Below are positions 19,243 through 27,585 of a DNA stretch of 64,000 nt, piece by piece. The number at the start of each line of letters is the position of its first letter. Position 1 is the first letter of the stretch. The notes beneath the pieces were generated by a model. That model saw only the letters and a list, made by a program, of their open reading frames with translations. It was not told the DNA's origin and did not search any database. The translations under genes and the position numbers were made by a program. Source of the stretch: Clostridiales bacterium UBA2432 (GTDB taxonomy: Bacteria; Bacillota; Clostridia; Lachnospirales; Vallitaleaceae); assembly GCA_002342805.1 (NCBI GenBank), contig DDQW01000080.1, forward strand, positions 75,046 to 139,045, read 5' to 3'.

Positions 19243-19299
19243 ATTAATTTTTTACATATGCATATTAATTTTTTACATATGCTTTTTTTATGGTATACT
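19243..19299 (+). promoter_or_regulatory. Promoter with two tandem 19-bp direct repeats
   Basis: The 19-base sequence ATTAATTTTTTACATATGC occurs twice, at 19243-19261 and 19264-19282, a 21-base period that places both copies on the same face of the helix. The second copy contains the -35 (TTTACA, 19272-19277) of a promoter whose -10 is TATACT (19294-19299), spacer 16. This promoter reads into the AraC-GH39 gene. A TATACT at 19142-19147 on the minus strand may be the -10 for the divergent transporter operon. Paired direct repeats overlapping the -35 are typical of AraC-family sites; binding by the neighbouring regulator is inferred. Confidence 0.6.
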
Positions 19300-19334
19300 G
19301 TTTATATAACTTTGTTTTTGAAAGGATGTTTGTT

Positions 19335-21803
19335 ATGGATTTTCCAATCACTTATCAATTTAAGCTTATTGACTCTGAGCCCAAGCAATGGCATGATTAC
19401 ATCGAGATCATTTATGTCTTATCTGGGCAATTGACTGTGATGATTAATGATCAACGCTACGATTTAAGGGACGATCAACTCATCCTCATTAATCATTTTA
19501 GTCCTTACGAGCTTTCTGCTAGTCAATGCAAAATCGCTTCGTTTCACATCTATCCCTCACGATTTAACAATCTCATGGCCCAAGAAGAATTATTACACTT
19601 TGACTGCAATTCAATGACTGCCATTAGCGAAGACGACTTGACACCGATCAAAGAAATTTTAGCTCAAATTGTAAAGCACACCTCAACACAATCAAAAGAA
19701 ATGCGTTTTTTAAATTATGCCCATGCTTATCAACTTTTACATATTCTATTAAATCGATTCCATGTAAAACGTGTTGACACACAGGATAAAAACTATTTAT
19801 CCCATCTTCAACGTCTAGAAAAAATTATTCATTATCTAAACAGCCATTATACCGAATCAATTACACTCAAAGACTTAGCCGAAAAATTCTATATTACACC
19901 ACCTTATCTTTCAAATGTTTTCAAAAAATATATGGGTACCGGATTTAAAGATTACCTCAATACAATCCGTCTTAATCACGCGACGGCTGATTTATCGAAT
20001 CCAAATTGGTCCTTAGATTTTATTGCCGACAAAAACGGATTCACAAGCGCTCGGTCTTTTAGTCATATTTTCAAAGAAAAAAACCATTGTTTGCCAAGCG
20101 ATTATAGAAACCAACAGTCAAATCCAACAAACAATAACATAACACGGGCTACAATAAATCATGATTTAAATTTAGGGTTTCACCATCACAACGATTTAGA
20201 TAGCCTTGCAAAATATTTACATCGTTCAGAGTTGAATCTAGAAAAAAGAAACACCTCACTGCAGATACAAGAAATTTCACCAATTTCCGTCATTCAAAAA
20301 GGCTTTCCTCTTCAGCATTCTTTTAAGAAAACCACATCGATTGGTAAAGCCAAGCAAATTCTCTATGCTCAAAATCAAGGCATGCTTGATCAGCTTCAAC
20401 ACGATATCGGCTTTGACTATATTAAGTTTCACGGAATTTTTGATGATGATATGATGGTCTATTCCGAAAATGCCATGGGTCAACCACAAATTGATTTTAC
20501 TTATATTGATATGGTTTTTGATTTTTTACTTTCTATTCATTTAAAACCATTTTTGGAGCTTTCTTTTATGCCAAAAGACTTAGCACAAAATCACGATCGC
20601 AAGATTTTTTACTTAGAGTCAATACTTAGTTTGCCAAAAGATGATGACAAATGGACATTGCTCATCCACCAATTTGTCCTCCACCTAATCAACCGCTATG
20701 GTTTAGAAGAAATACTTTCTTGGCATTTTTTCTTGTGGAATGAGCCTGAGAGTCCTGAGAGCATGTTTGGCTTTGATGATTCCGCTGCTTTTTTTCATTT
20801 TTATAAAATAACTTACGATACGATTAAAGCCATCCACCCAAACATTTCTTTTGGTTCCCCCTCAATGATGACAGAGACCATTGTTGAAAAAGATTGGTTC
20901 AAATCCTTCATCAATTATGGGCGAAACCAGGAATGTCTACCCGACTTTATTCACTATCATTTTTACCCAATTAGTCATGAAAATGAACTGACTACTGACC
21001 TTATTATACATAGCAATATTGTCATCGACTCTAACCCGGATGCTCTTAAGGATAATATTTATTCTGTTAAAAGAGAGCTCAAAAAATTAGAACTCGATAA
21101 TAAACCGCTTTATGTCACGGAATGGAATTCAACCATTTCACAACGTGATTTATTAAATGATACAGCCTTTAAGGCGACCTATATTGTTAAAAATATTTTA
21201 GAAAATTATGATGCTTTAAATAGTTTTGGTTATTGGATGATTAGTGATTTTATTGAAGAAGTCAAAATGTCTGAAGAACTCTTCCATGGTGGAATGGGCT
21301 TATTCACTTATAATGGAATCAAAAAATCTTCCTATTACGCCTTCGTCTTGCTTAATAAGCTTGGCGATACACTGATCGGACGTGGAGAGGGCTATTTTAT
21401 CACCAAACATAAATCAAAATATCAAATCATTCTTTATAACTACCAACATTTTTCCACCCTTTATGCCGCAGGCGAGCTTTTTGACATGACCTTCACCAGT
21501 CGATATACCCCTTTTCCCAATCCGACGGTCAAAAAATTTGTTATTCCACTCTCGGATTTAACCGATGAGGAGTATATACTCACCGATACTATTTTAAACA
21601 AAAATCATGGCAGCTCCTTTGACAAATGGGTTGAACTCGGTGCATTAAACCTAGAAACTCAAGACGAAAGCAATTATCTTAAATCCATCTCTATTCCCAG
21701 AATCACTAAGCAACGCCTTAATGTTGAAAAAGATTATTTGACCATTTCTCGAGAATTACAACCACACGAAGTTCGATTCATCGAAATTCATGCCCTACGA
21801 TAA
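19335..21803 (+). CDS. AraC family regulator fused to a GH39 glycoside hydrolase domain
   Basis: 822 aa from the preferred ATG, which has AAAGGA 8 bases upstream. An N-terminal cupin-type region (about 1-110) has YIEIIYVLSGQLTVMINDQ. An AraC double helix-turn-helix follows (about 160-262), with SITLKDLAEKFYITPPYLSNVF. From about residue 300 there is a GH39 beta-xylosidase-like TIM barrel and a C-terminal beta domain. The catalytic glutamates are both present: acid/base E470 in WNEPESPE and nucleophile E596 in VTEWNST. There is no signal peptide, so the enzyme domain is cytoplasmic. It is divergent from the CUT2/glycosidase operon, which it probably controls. The GH39 part may sense xyloside-type ligands, hydrolyse them, or both. 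Confidence 0.92.
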   Translation: MDFPITYQFKLIDSEPKQWHDYIEIIYVLSGQLTVMINDQRYDLRDDQLILINHFSPYELSASQCKIASFHIYPSRFNNLMAQEELLHFDCNSMTAISEDDLTPIKEILAQIVKHTSTQSKEMRFLNYAHAYQLLHILLNRFHVKRVDTQDKNYLSHLQRLEKIIHYLNSHYTESITLKDLAEKFYITPPYLSNVFKKYMGTGFKDYLNTIRLNHATADLSNPNWSLDFIADKNGFTSARSFSHIFKEKNHCLPSDYRNQQSNPTNNNITRATINHDLNLGFHHHNDLDSLAKYLHRSELNLEKRNTSLQIQEISPISVIQKGFPLQHSFKKTTSIGKAKQILYAQNQGMLDQLQHDIGFDYIKFHGIFDDDMMVYSENAMGQPQIDFTYIDMVFDFLLSIHLKPFLELSFMPKDLAQNHDRKIFYLESILSLPKDDDKWTLLIHQFVLHLINRYGLEEILSWHFFLWNEPESPESMFGFDDSAAFFHFYKITYDTIKAIHPNISFGSPSMMTETIVEKDWFKSFINYGRNQECLPDFIHYHFYPISHENELTTDLIIHSNIVIDSNPDALKDNIYSVKRELKKLELDNKPLYVTEWNSTISQRDLLNDTAFKATYIVKNILENYDALNSFGYWMISDFIEEVKMSEELFHGGMGLFTYNGIKKSSYYAFVLLNKLGDTLIGRGEGYFITKHKSKYQIILYNYQHFSTLYAAGELFDMTFTSRYTPFPNPTVKKFVIPLSDLTDEEYILTDTILNKNHGSSFDKWVELGALNLETQDESNYLKSISIPRITKQRLNVEKDYLTISRELQPHEVRFIEIHALR

Positions 21804-21890
21804 GATATATTCACACTGACAAATATGCTATAATATATCTAACAAGATTAGCAATTTATAATTGATAACACAATCGAAAGGAGTCTACTC

Positions 21891-22640
21891 ATGGCAGACA
21901 AACATTTATATATTATCACCGGAACATCAAAAGGCATCGGCGAGGCACTGGCGAAGAATTTAGACTCATCCTCCAATCATATCATTGGAATTTCACGAAC
22001 GACAAATCCAATATTCTCAGAACGCGTCGAGCAGAAGTACTTTGATTTAGTAGATTATGGAAGTCTCCCCGGCCTTGTTGTTGATATTTTCTTTTCATTA
22101 GAACAAGAAGAATATGCTTCAATAACACTCATTAATAATGCTGGTATTATTGAACCCATTAATAGCGTTGATAACTGTGAGGCCAATGATTTTTTCGAAA
22201 ATATTACCATTAATCTTCTTGCACCCATGATTCTATCTGGCGAATTCGCAAAACATCTCCGACATTATTCCGGTGCCAAACGTATCCTAAATATTTCCTC
22301 CGGCGCCGCCACAAAACCCATTGAAGGTTGGAGTAGCTATTGCACTTCAAAGGCCGGTTTAAATATGTTTACCCAGTGCCTTGGAAAAGAACAGTCTTCT
22401 GTAGAAGAAGGCATTCAGGTCATCTCCATGGCACCAGGTGTGATTGACACACCCATGCAGGAAACCATTCGCGGCGCGTCCAAAGAAGCATTCCCAAATC
22501 TTGAACGCTTTTTGGATTTAAAAGCAAATAATGCGCTGACATCGCCGGATGACGTTGCCAAACGCATTATACAATTTATGAAGGATGAATTTGATCAACA
22601 TCCTAATGGAAGCCTACTCGATATACGCGAACTTAGTTGA
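21891..22640 (+). CDS. Short-chain dehydrogenase/reductase, benzil/sepiapterin reductase-like
   Basis: 249 aa, classical SDR length. It has the cofactor loop TGTSKGIGEAL near residue 10, NNAG (INNAGIIEP) near residue 83, the catalytic Ser in NISSGAAT, and Tyr and Lys in YCTSKAGLNMF. The overall pattern resembles the (S)-benzoin-forming benzil reductase/sepiapterin reductase branch, which uses NADPH. The physiological substrate is not known. The ATG follows AAAGGAG at 7 bases. DegV follows 31 bases later, so the two may be co-transcribed from a promoter between 21803 and 21891. Confidence 0.88.
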   Translation: MADKHLYIITGTSKGIGEALAKNLDSSSNHIIGISRTTNPIFSERVEQKYFDLVDYGSLPGLVVDIFFSLEQEEYASITLINNAGIIEPINSVDNCEANDFFENITINLLAPMILSGEFAKHLRHYSGAKRILNISSGAATKPIEGWSSYCTSKAGLNMFTQCLGKEQSSVEEGIQVISMAPGVIDTPMQETIRGASKEAFPNLERFLDLKANNALTSPDDVAKRIIQFMKDEFDQHPNGSLLDIRELS

Positions 22641-22671
22641 ATATAGAATATTAAAGAATGGAGTCGTTGAT

Positions 22672-23535
22672 ATGATAAAATTGGTTACAGATAGCACATC
22701 TTACTTGCCAAAAGAGCTCATTGGAGATTATCCCATACAAATCGTTTCCTTGAGCGCTCTAATTGATGAAGATATCTTTATAGAAACTGAAACAAACAAT
22801 AAGGAATTCTATGCTCGTCTAGCAAAAAATAAAAACTTCCCAAAGTCCTCCCAGCCAAGCTTAGATGAAATGATGCAGATTTTTGAGGAAATCGTGTCTG
22901 AAGGAGACGACCTTATCGGAACATTCCTGTCATCAGAAATGAGTGGCACTTACCAAACAGCGTGTATGATTAAAGAACAACTTTTGGACAAGTATCCGAA
23001 AGCAAAAATTGAGCTTGTTGATTCTAGAACGAATTGTATGCAACTAGGTTTTTGCGTACTTTATGGCGCTGAGCTAGTGGCTCAAGGCAAGCCCATAGAA
23101 TTTGTAGCTCAGGCCATGCGTAGCTATGTCCATCAAAGTCGATTTATTTTTTTACCCGAAACTTTGGACTACTTAAAAATGGGTGGACGTATTGGTGGTG
23201 CACAGGCACTCATCGGTAACATCATGAAACTTTTGCCTATTCTCACTGTCAAAGATGGACGAACAGAGGTACTTCAAAAGGTACGAACGAAGAAGAAGGC
23301 CGTGAAAGCTCTATTACAAATTGCCTTGGACGACATAAAAAATTATGGGCTAAAACATGTTGTTGTCCACCATATCGAGGCATACGAAGAAGGCCTCGCT
23401 TTGGCTCAAGACCTTCAAGATGCTCTTGGTGTTGACGTTTTAGTTGTGGATATCGGCCCGGTGATCGGTACACATGTAGGCCCCGGTGCGATTGGAATTG
23501 CCTATGATTTACAGGAGCCTATTAGCCAAACTTGA
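22672..23535 (+). CDS. DegV family fatty-acid-binding protein
   Basis: 287 aa, the family length. The start IKLVTDSTSYLPKEL matches the DegV N-terminus. The fatty-acid-binding region GTFLSSEMSGTYQTA is near residue 85, followed by TLDYLKMGGRIGGAQALIGN and LTVKDGRTEVLQKVRT. In Gram-positive bacteria DegV/FakB proteins bind fatty acids and present them to the FakA kinase for phospholipid synthesis; a FakB role is possible here but no fakA is nearby. The ATG at 22672 has GGAG 8 bases upstream. Longer in-frame starts overlap the SDR gene without a ribosome site. Confidence 0.92.
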   Translation: MIKLVTDSTSYLPKELIGDYPIQIVSLSALIDEDIFIETETNNKEFYARLAKNKNFPKSSQPSLDEMMQIFEEIVSEGDDLIGTFLSSEMSGTYQTACMIKEQLLDKYPKAKIELVDSRTNCMQLGFCVLYGAELVAQGKPIEFVAQAMRSYVHQSRFIFLPETLDYLKMGGRIGGAQALIGNIMKLLPILTVKDGRTEVLQKVRTKKKAVKALLQIALDDIKNYGLKHVVVHHIEAYEEGLALAQDLQDALGVDVLVVDIGPVIGTHVGPGAIGIAYDLQEPISQT

Positions 23536-23570
23536 TGACATGTCATTCTCATCTATTGCAACATAAAACC

Positions 23571-23597
23571 GGAGAGCGAAAAACGCTCTCCATTTTC
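23571..23597 (+). terminator. Intrinsic terminator after degV
   Basis: GGAGAGCG (23571-23578) and CGCTCTCC (23584-23591) form a perfect 8-bp GC-rich stem with an AAAAA loop, followed by ATTTTCTT. It lies about 35 bases after the degV stop. Confidence 0.85.
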
Positions 23598-23607
23598 TTG
23601 AATTAGA

Positions 23608-23811
23608 TTATTTAGCTTTTATAGCTTTAATTATCTGGTAGGTACACACCACAATAGTTGAATTTGTAAGGATTATTCCTGTTAATACCGATAATAGATC
23701 CGGGTACCCACCTTCAACGAACGCGGTTATTGAAATACTAAACCAAAAAATACACATAAACACAATTATGATATGAGCGTCAAAAGGTCCTTGTTTTTTC
23801 CTGGACCGCCT
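23608..23811 (-). pseudogene. Truncated small membrane protein (C-terminal part)
   Basis: The minus strand is open for about 68 codons from the edge of the IS element to a TAA at 23608. The product would have a basic start (RRSRKKQGPFDAH), a hydrophobic helix (IIIVFMCIFWFSISITAF), a short EGGYPDL loop, a second helix and a Lys-rich end. No convincing start codon or ribosome site lies in the open frame outside the element, and the frame simply runs into the inverted repeat. It looks like the tail of a membrane protein cut by the insertion. The family is not recognised. Confidence 0.5.
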
Positions 23812-23840
23812 GAACCTTGAAAATTTAATACAGTTTTTTA
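23812..23840 (+). repeat. Left terminal inverted repeat of the IS element
   Basis: It begins GAACCTTGAAAATTTAATAC and continues CAGTTTTTTAG. It matches the reverse complement of the right end at about 26 of 29 positions. Confidence 0.8.
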
Positions 23841-23900
23841 GATTAAATGGGCTTTTACTCTTTGTTATTTCTTTAAATCAGGGTATTTCCTATGCACTAT

Positions 23901-24922
23901 TTAGCTTGTTGCCAAATTTTGAGTACACGAATTCGAGCCACTTATAAACTTAAGTAACTTCTTTGTGTTCAGTGCACCTACCTTGAAACCAAATCTGAGT
24001 TTTGTTCTTAACAATCCTCTTACACGCATGGTGTCTACATGATATTTTCTCCTCATTATCGAGGGAAAGGTTTCAACACCGTTTCGTATGCGTACAAATT
24101 TCTTGAATTCATCTGTTTTCATATACTTTAGCTGTTCGGTGTTGAATACACTTTTCCACGATAGCACTTTTGAGGTTTTTGTTTTATGGAACTTCGGATT
24201 ACATTGGTCTTTAAATGGACAGGAATTACATATCTCTTTATTCATAGTGATACGACACTGTTCCGAACTCGAATTATATTTATTTGTTTTTGGAATCTGA
24301 CCATTAGGACACTTTAACACCTGTTTACCATCTTCGCTGAATTCAAAATCAGCAAGTATCTTTGCCGGTTTTCTTCCTTGGAAGTTGGTTGTTACCAGTT
24401 CGACATTATGAGCTGCTGCTAAAGTATGATTTTCAGTTCCTCCATAAGCACCATCGGCTAGAAGTGTGGTCTCGTCATCTGTTTTATCTTGTTGATTCAG
24501 CGTATCTTTTAGAAACTGACTATCACTATAGGTGTTTTGTCGGTAATCATAATCACTGACGAAACTGCAGTTTTTTCCAAGGCTCTCTGTAAGGTTTGCA
24601 GCATATCCGCTATGCCCTTTACCCGCTTTATAACGGTAGGTTGCATCCGGATCAGTAGGCGACTGTAGAACGCTTGAATCCATATCATCATCTGATTTGT
24701 TTTTAAGAATAAGCCCGCCGTTTTCATCCGACTTGGTTTGTTCTTTCAAGACTCGAATCAACAGTTGATAATCCGCTGATTCATCGAAGTTGCCACGGCA
24801 TGTGTCTACAAGGAATTTCGCATCAGTCAGAACTATTTCACAACGGTTCTTTCTCTCTCTGTGATTTGATAAGAAGAATCTGCCAAAGATAGTTGTTGAT
24901 GTTGGTTCGTTTTAAACGCCAT
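23901..24922 (-). pseudogene. IS1182 family transposase, internal deletion and frameshift
   Basis: A good ribosome site (GAGGTG) precedes an ATG at 24922 reading MAFKTNQHQQLSL, typical of the IS1182 transposase N-terminus. After about 25 codons this frame hits TAG. A different frame then continues as RCEIVLTDAKFLVDTC and runs to 23901, with the C-terminal half of the transposase: YQLLIRVLKEQT, GMDSS-like DMDSSVLQSPTDPDATYR, TLLADGAYGG, CPNGQIPKT, the Cys pair NSCPFKDQC, and the final RNGVETFPSIMRRKYH/GALNTKKL region. Full-length relatives have about 500 or more residues, so 150-200 residues of the middle are missing. The protein is not functional. Confidence 0.82.
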
Positions 24923-24982
24923 GTCTGCACCTCGTTATTTAGTATAATTCTATACTATTATAACATGAACGAGAATAGGAAG

Positions 24983-25012
24983 TTAAAATACTGTATTAAA
25001 TTTTCAAAGTTC
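24983..25012 (-). repeat. Right terminal inverted repeat of the IS element
   Basis: On the plus strand it reads TTAAAATACTGTATTAAATT and ends TTCAAAGTTC; read inward it matches the left end with about three mismatches. Confidence 0.8.
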
Positions 25013-25229
25013 TTGAGCTTTTGACACCCTAATCATTTAAATAAAGTCATAGTCTTCATCTATTACCTTTTCAATAGCAGGTAATAGTGCATGAGCCTCC
25101 GTTTTATACTATTTTATGTGGTAACTTAATTATACAAAAACCTTTGCTTTCACGCTATTTAATTACAAGTTATTCTTGAATTTTCAAGGTGCTTGGGTAT
25201 TTACTAAAGTGTGAAGATTGAGTTTCTAT
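25013..25229. other. Intergenic stretch with possible remnants beside the IS element
   Basis: No intact gene is visible. The minus strand has a 23-codon open tail without a start (25037-25108, ending IEKVIDEDYDFI), possibly the last residues of a lost gene. At 25176-25197 the sequence TTGAATTTTCAAGGTGCTTG resembles the right IS end (about 18 of 22 bases), so it may be a solo IS end. The GH43 gene ends at 25230 and no strong terminator is seen here. Confidence 0.35.
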
Positions 25230-26303
25230 TTATAATCGAATCGAGTCTTTCCAGGGTATTCTATAACCAACTATCTCATCAAACTCAATATCTAACCAAA
25301 CATAACGGCTATCAATGAAATTTTCCGGATGCCATTCATCAAACATCGCAATGTATCTGTCTTCTTTATCTATATAAAAAACATATGTTGATTGACAGCC
25401 AAATGTGGTTTGCTCATCGTGACCGTTAAATTTATTCTTTCCTTTACATGGATTAGATAGCTCAATCCATGGACCAAAAGGACTTTCTCCAACCGCTGCT
25501 CTTGCAGCATTTGGATCCCAACTAGTGCACCCGGACATAAGAAGATAGTACTTCCCATTTCGCTTAAACATCGCTGGTGCTTCCATCCAACGATTTGGAA
25601 ATACACGTACATATTCATCACTATGATCTAAATAATCATCTGTCAATTTTGCAATATGTAATGTGCTGTTATGTTCAGATGCATAAATATGATATGCTGT
25701 GCCATCATCATCTTTGAACAACTGCATATCCCTTGCCATCTGCCCTCGTTCAAAATCTCTACCTAGAAGATTGTATTTTGTGATATCTTTATTTTCGCTG
25801 TCAAGGAATTTCAACTCACTATAATTCTTACTCTCTATTAATCTAGCTGGTCTTTTATTTTCATCAAACATATTAAGTGGCCAAACACCTGCATTTGGCC
25901 ACTTTGCACCAACAAACTCAAACGGACCTAACGGACTATCTGATACTGCACAGCCACTTTTAGCAATAGTGTGCCCTTCATCTGTGCTATGGAACCACAT
26001 TACAAATTTTTCTGTCATATCATTATAAAGTACTTTTGGTCGTTCTATTCTTTTCCCTTTACTTATAGGGCTTTCTTTATCTTCAACACACTTCAAAACA
26101 ATGCCTTCATCTTCCCATCTCACCATATTGGTGGATTTATAACAATGTACACCATGATATGCCAGACGCCCTTCCCAGCCCTCAGTTTTGTCTTCACCGT
26201 ACCAATAATATACACCTTTAAATTCGATAATTCCACCTGCATGTGCATTAATGTGCACACCATTATTATCCGACCACAAATCACAATTAATTAACTTACT
26301 CAT
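25230..26303 (-). CDS. GH43-like glycosidase (subfamily 24, beta-galactosidase type)
   Basis: 357 aa, a single five-bladed propeller domain. The opening VHINAHAGGIIEFKGVYYWYG is characteristic of the GH43 group that includes exo-beta-1,3-galactanases, rather than the xylosidase group. Later blades show GQMARDMQLFKDDDGTAYHIY and RWMEAPAMFKRNGKYYLLMS, the latter carrying the probable catalytic Glu (MEAPAMF). This group is known to lack the usual Asp base, so the missing N-terminal Asp is expected. No signal peptide, so cytoplasmic action on imported galactosides is likely. Its ATG overlaps the end of the upstream propeller gene by 8 bases, indicating coupling. It is last in the pectin-type operon; pectin side chains (rhamnogalacturonan I galactans) are a plausible target. 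Confidence 0.85.
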   Translation of the reverse strand: MSKLINCDLWSDNNGVHINAHAGGIIEFKGVYYWYGEDKTEGWEGRLAYHGVHCYKSTNMVRWEDEGIVLKCVEDKESPISKGKRIERPKVLYNDMTEKFVMWFHSTDEGHTIAKSGCAVSDSPLGPFEFVGAKWPNAGVWPLNMFDENKRPARLIESKNYSELKFLDSENKDITKYNLLGRDFERGQMARDMQLFKDDDGTAYHIYASEHNSTLHIAKLTDDYLDHSDEYVRVFPNRWMEAPAMFKRNGKYYLLMSGCTSWDPNAARAAVGESPFGPWIELSNPCKGKNKFNGHDEQTTFGCQSTYVFYIDKEDRYIAMFDEWHPENFIDSRYVWLDIEFDEIVGYRIPWKDSIRL

Positions 26304-27525
26304 AAAATTCCTCCATAACTTTTTCTATGTCCATCAGATACACACCTCGGTATCCCTCGTGAGTTGAATCAAAACTAATTATCGTACTCCTTCTACTCTC
26401 CATAGTATTAAGCCATCTAGGATGTAAATCGCATCTTAGGTCTGATTGTGAAACTGGTGTACTATAAAATTTACCTAATGTCACACCACTGCCTTTTTCA
26501 AGATGATATAAATATAAATCTTTATAGCCATCCGCATCAGGATAGCTATCATATAGAACCCACTCTCGATTAGGAGAATAACTGCAATGGCCATCCGCTT
26601 TAAAGAAATTCTGATTTAAAACCTTATATTCATCAGTTTGGTCCTTTAGTTCATACAACTGATTCCCTTCATTATTTCGTGCATAGATCAATAAACTACT
26701 TGCATCTTTCCAGAAGTAGTGTGACGCATAGACATAATTATTAAGCAAGTGCATACCACTTCCATCTTTATTGGCTGTCACAACAGCGGTAATCCAAGGA
26801 TTTAACGGGTCTGCTGATCTCTTGAAACTTCTAACCAACATAACAAATCTTGATCCATCTGTATTAAAGTTTATATGATTAATAAGCAACTTCCCCTCAT
26901 TACAAAGTGCTTCACTCGCATCAAGAAACTCACCAATTTGTTCCAGACTAAGGATCAGTTTACTATTCCCTTCTTGTAAATCCAACAAATAAACTCCATC
27001 ATTACTAGGTCTTTCTATATTCCTATTGGGGTCTGCGAGTCCAACGTAACCATAACCAGGTCTATAATCGTACATTCTACTAAAATTAATGCTTAATCCA
27101 TATCGACCACTTTTGTCAATATTTGCTATTGGTCGATCTAAAAAACGTTCTTTTCCAGTAATAGTTGATTTAATTTTAGCTTGATATCGTGCTTCTAAAT
27201 CACCTGAATGATTTTCATGATTGATTTTCACATTATAAATGACATCCTCATTACTATTCTCTCCTAGCCACTGTAATAATGATCCTTGTTGAAAACACCA
27301 AGCCTCAGTTTCGTCAATAACTTCGTAGGAGTTATTTTGCCTATTATAAACGCATATTTCTGCCTTATCTCCCTCTTTTGGCATTAGATCCATTCGTTTA
27401 ACCTTATGGAACAAATGTTTATTCCCCTTTTCATTCCATGTTTGCAAATCATAATAACCGAAGAAACAATTTTCATTTATAGGTGATATTCTCTCTATAT
27501 TCCCATTATTTTTCATTTTTTTCAT
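26296..27525 (-). CDS. Uncharacterised beta-propeller protein (TolB/oligogalacturonate-lyase-like fold)
   Basis: 409 aa, no signal peptide. Repeating strands with motifs such as CFFGYYDLQTWNEKGN near residue 20, SGRYGLSINFSRMYDYRPGYG near 140-160, a HINFNTDGSRFVMLVRSF blade, HYFWKDASSLLIYAR, DGHCSYSPNREWVLYDSYPD and DLHPRWL suggest six to eight WD/TolB-like blades. The last blades recall cytoplasmic PL22 oligogalacturonate lyases (conserved His in DGHCSYSP), but the rest does not convincingly match. It lies between a GH63-like and a GH43 gene in a pectin-type operon and overlaps the latter. The function may be a lyase or glycosidase acting on oligogalacturonides or rhamnogalacturonides (inferred). 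Confidence 0.7.
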   Translation of the reverse strand: MKKMKNNGNIERISPINENCFFGYYDLQTWNEKGNKHLFHKVKRMDLMPKEGDKAEICVYNRQNNSYEVIDETEAWCFQQGSLLQWLGENSNEDVIYNVKINHENHSGDLEARYQAKIKSTITGKERFLDRPIANIDKSGRYGLSINFSRMYDYRPGYGYVGLADPNRNIERPSNDGVYLLDLQEGNSKLILSLEQIGEFLDASEALCNEGKLLINHINFNTDGSRFVMLVRSFKRSADPLNPWITAVVTANKDGSGMHLLNNYVYASHYFWKDASSLLIYARNNEGNQLYELKDQTDEYKVLNQNFFKADGHCSYSPNREWVLYDSYPDADGYKDLYLYHLEKGSGVTLGKFYSTPVSQSDLRCDLHPRWLNTMESRRSTIISFDSTHEGYRGVYLMDIEKVMEEFYE

Positions 27526-27585
27526 TATTAGCTCCTCTTACTATAATCATTATGTTGATTATGAATTACTCTTCTTTTATTATCT

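Larger units (their letters stand above)
23812..25012 (-). mobile_element. IS1182-type insertion element, internally deleted
   Basis: The element is about 1.2 kb and is bounded by imperfect inverted repeats of 29-30 bases. The left end GAACCTTGAAAATTTAATAC (23812 onward) and the right end, read inward from 25012 as GAACTTTGAAAATTTAATAC, differ at about 3 of 29 positions. It carries only a defective transposase, with parts matching the two ends of an IS1182-type DDE transposase but most of the middle missing. I found no convincing target-site duplication. It could still move if an intact relative supplied transposase. Confidence 0.8.

Noticed and set aside
23803..25025. Target-site duplication around the IS1182-type element
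   Set aside because: Bases flanking the inverted repeats do not form a convincing duplicate (…ACCGCCT against TTGAGC…).
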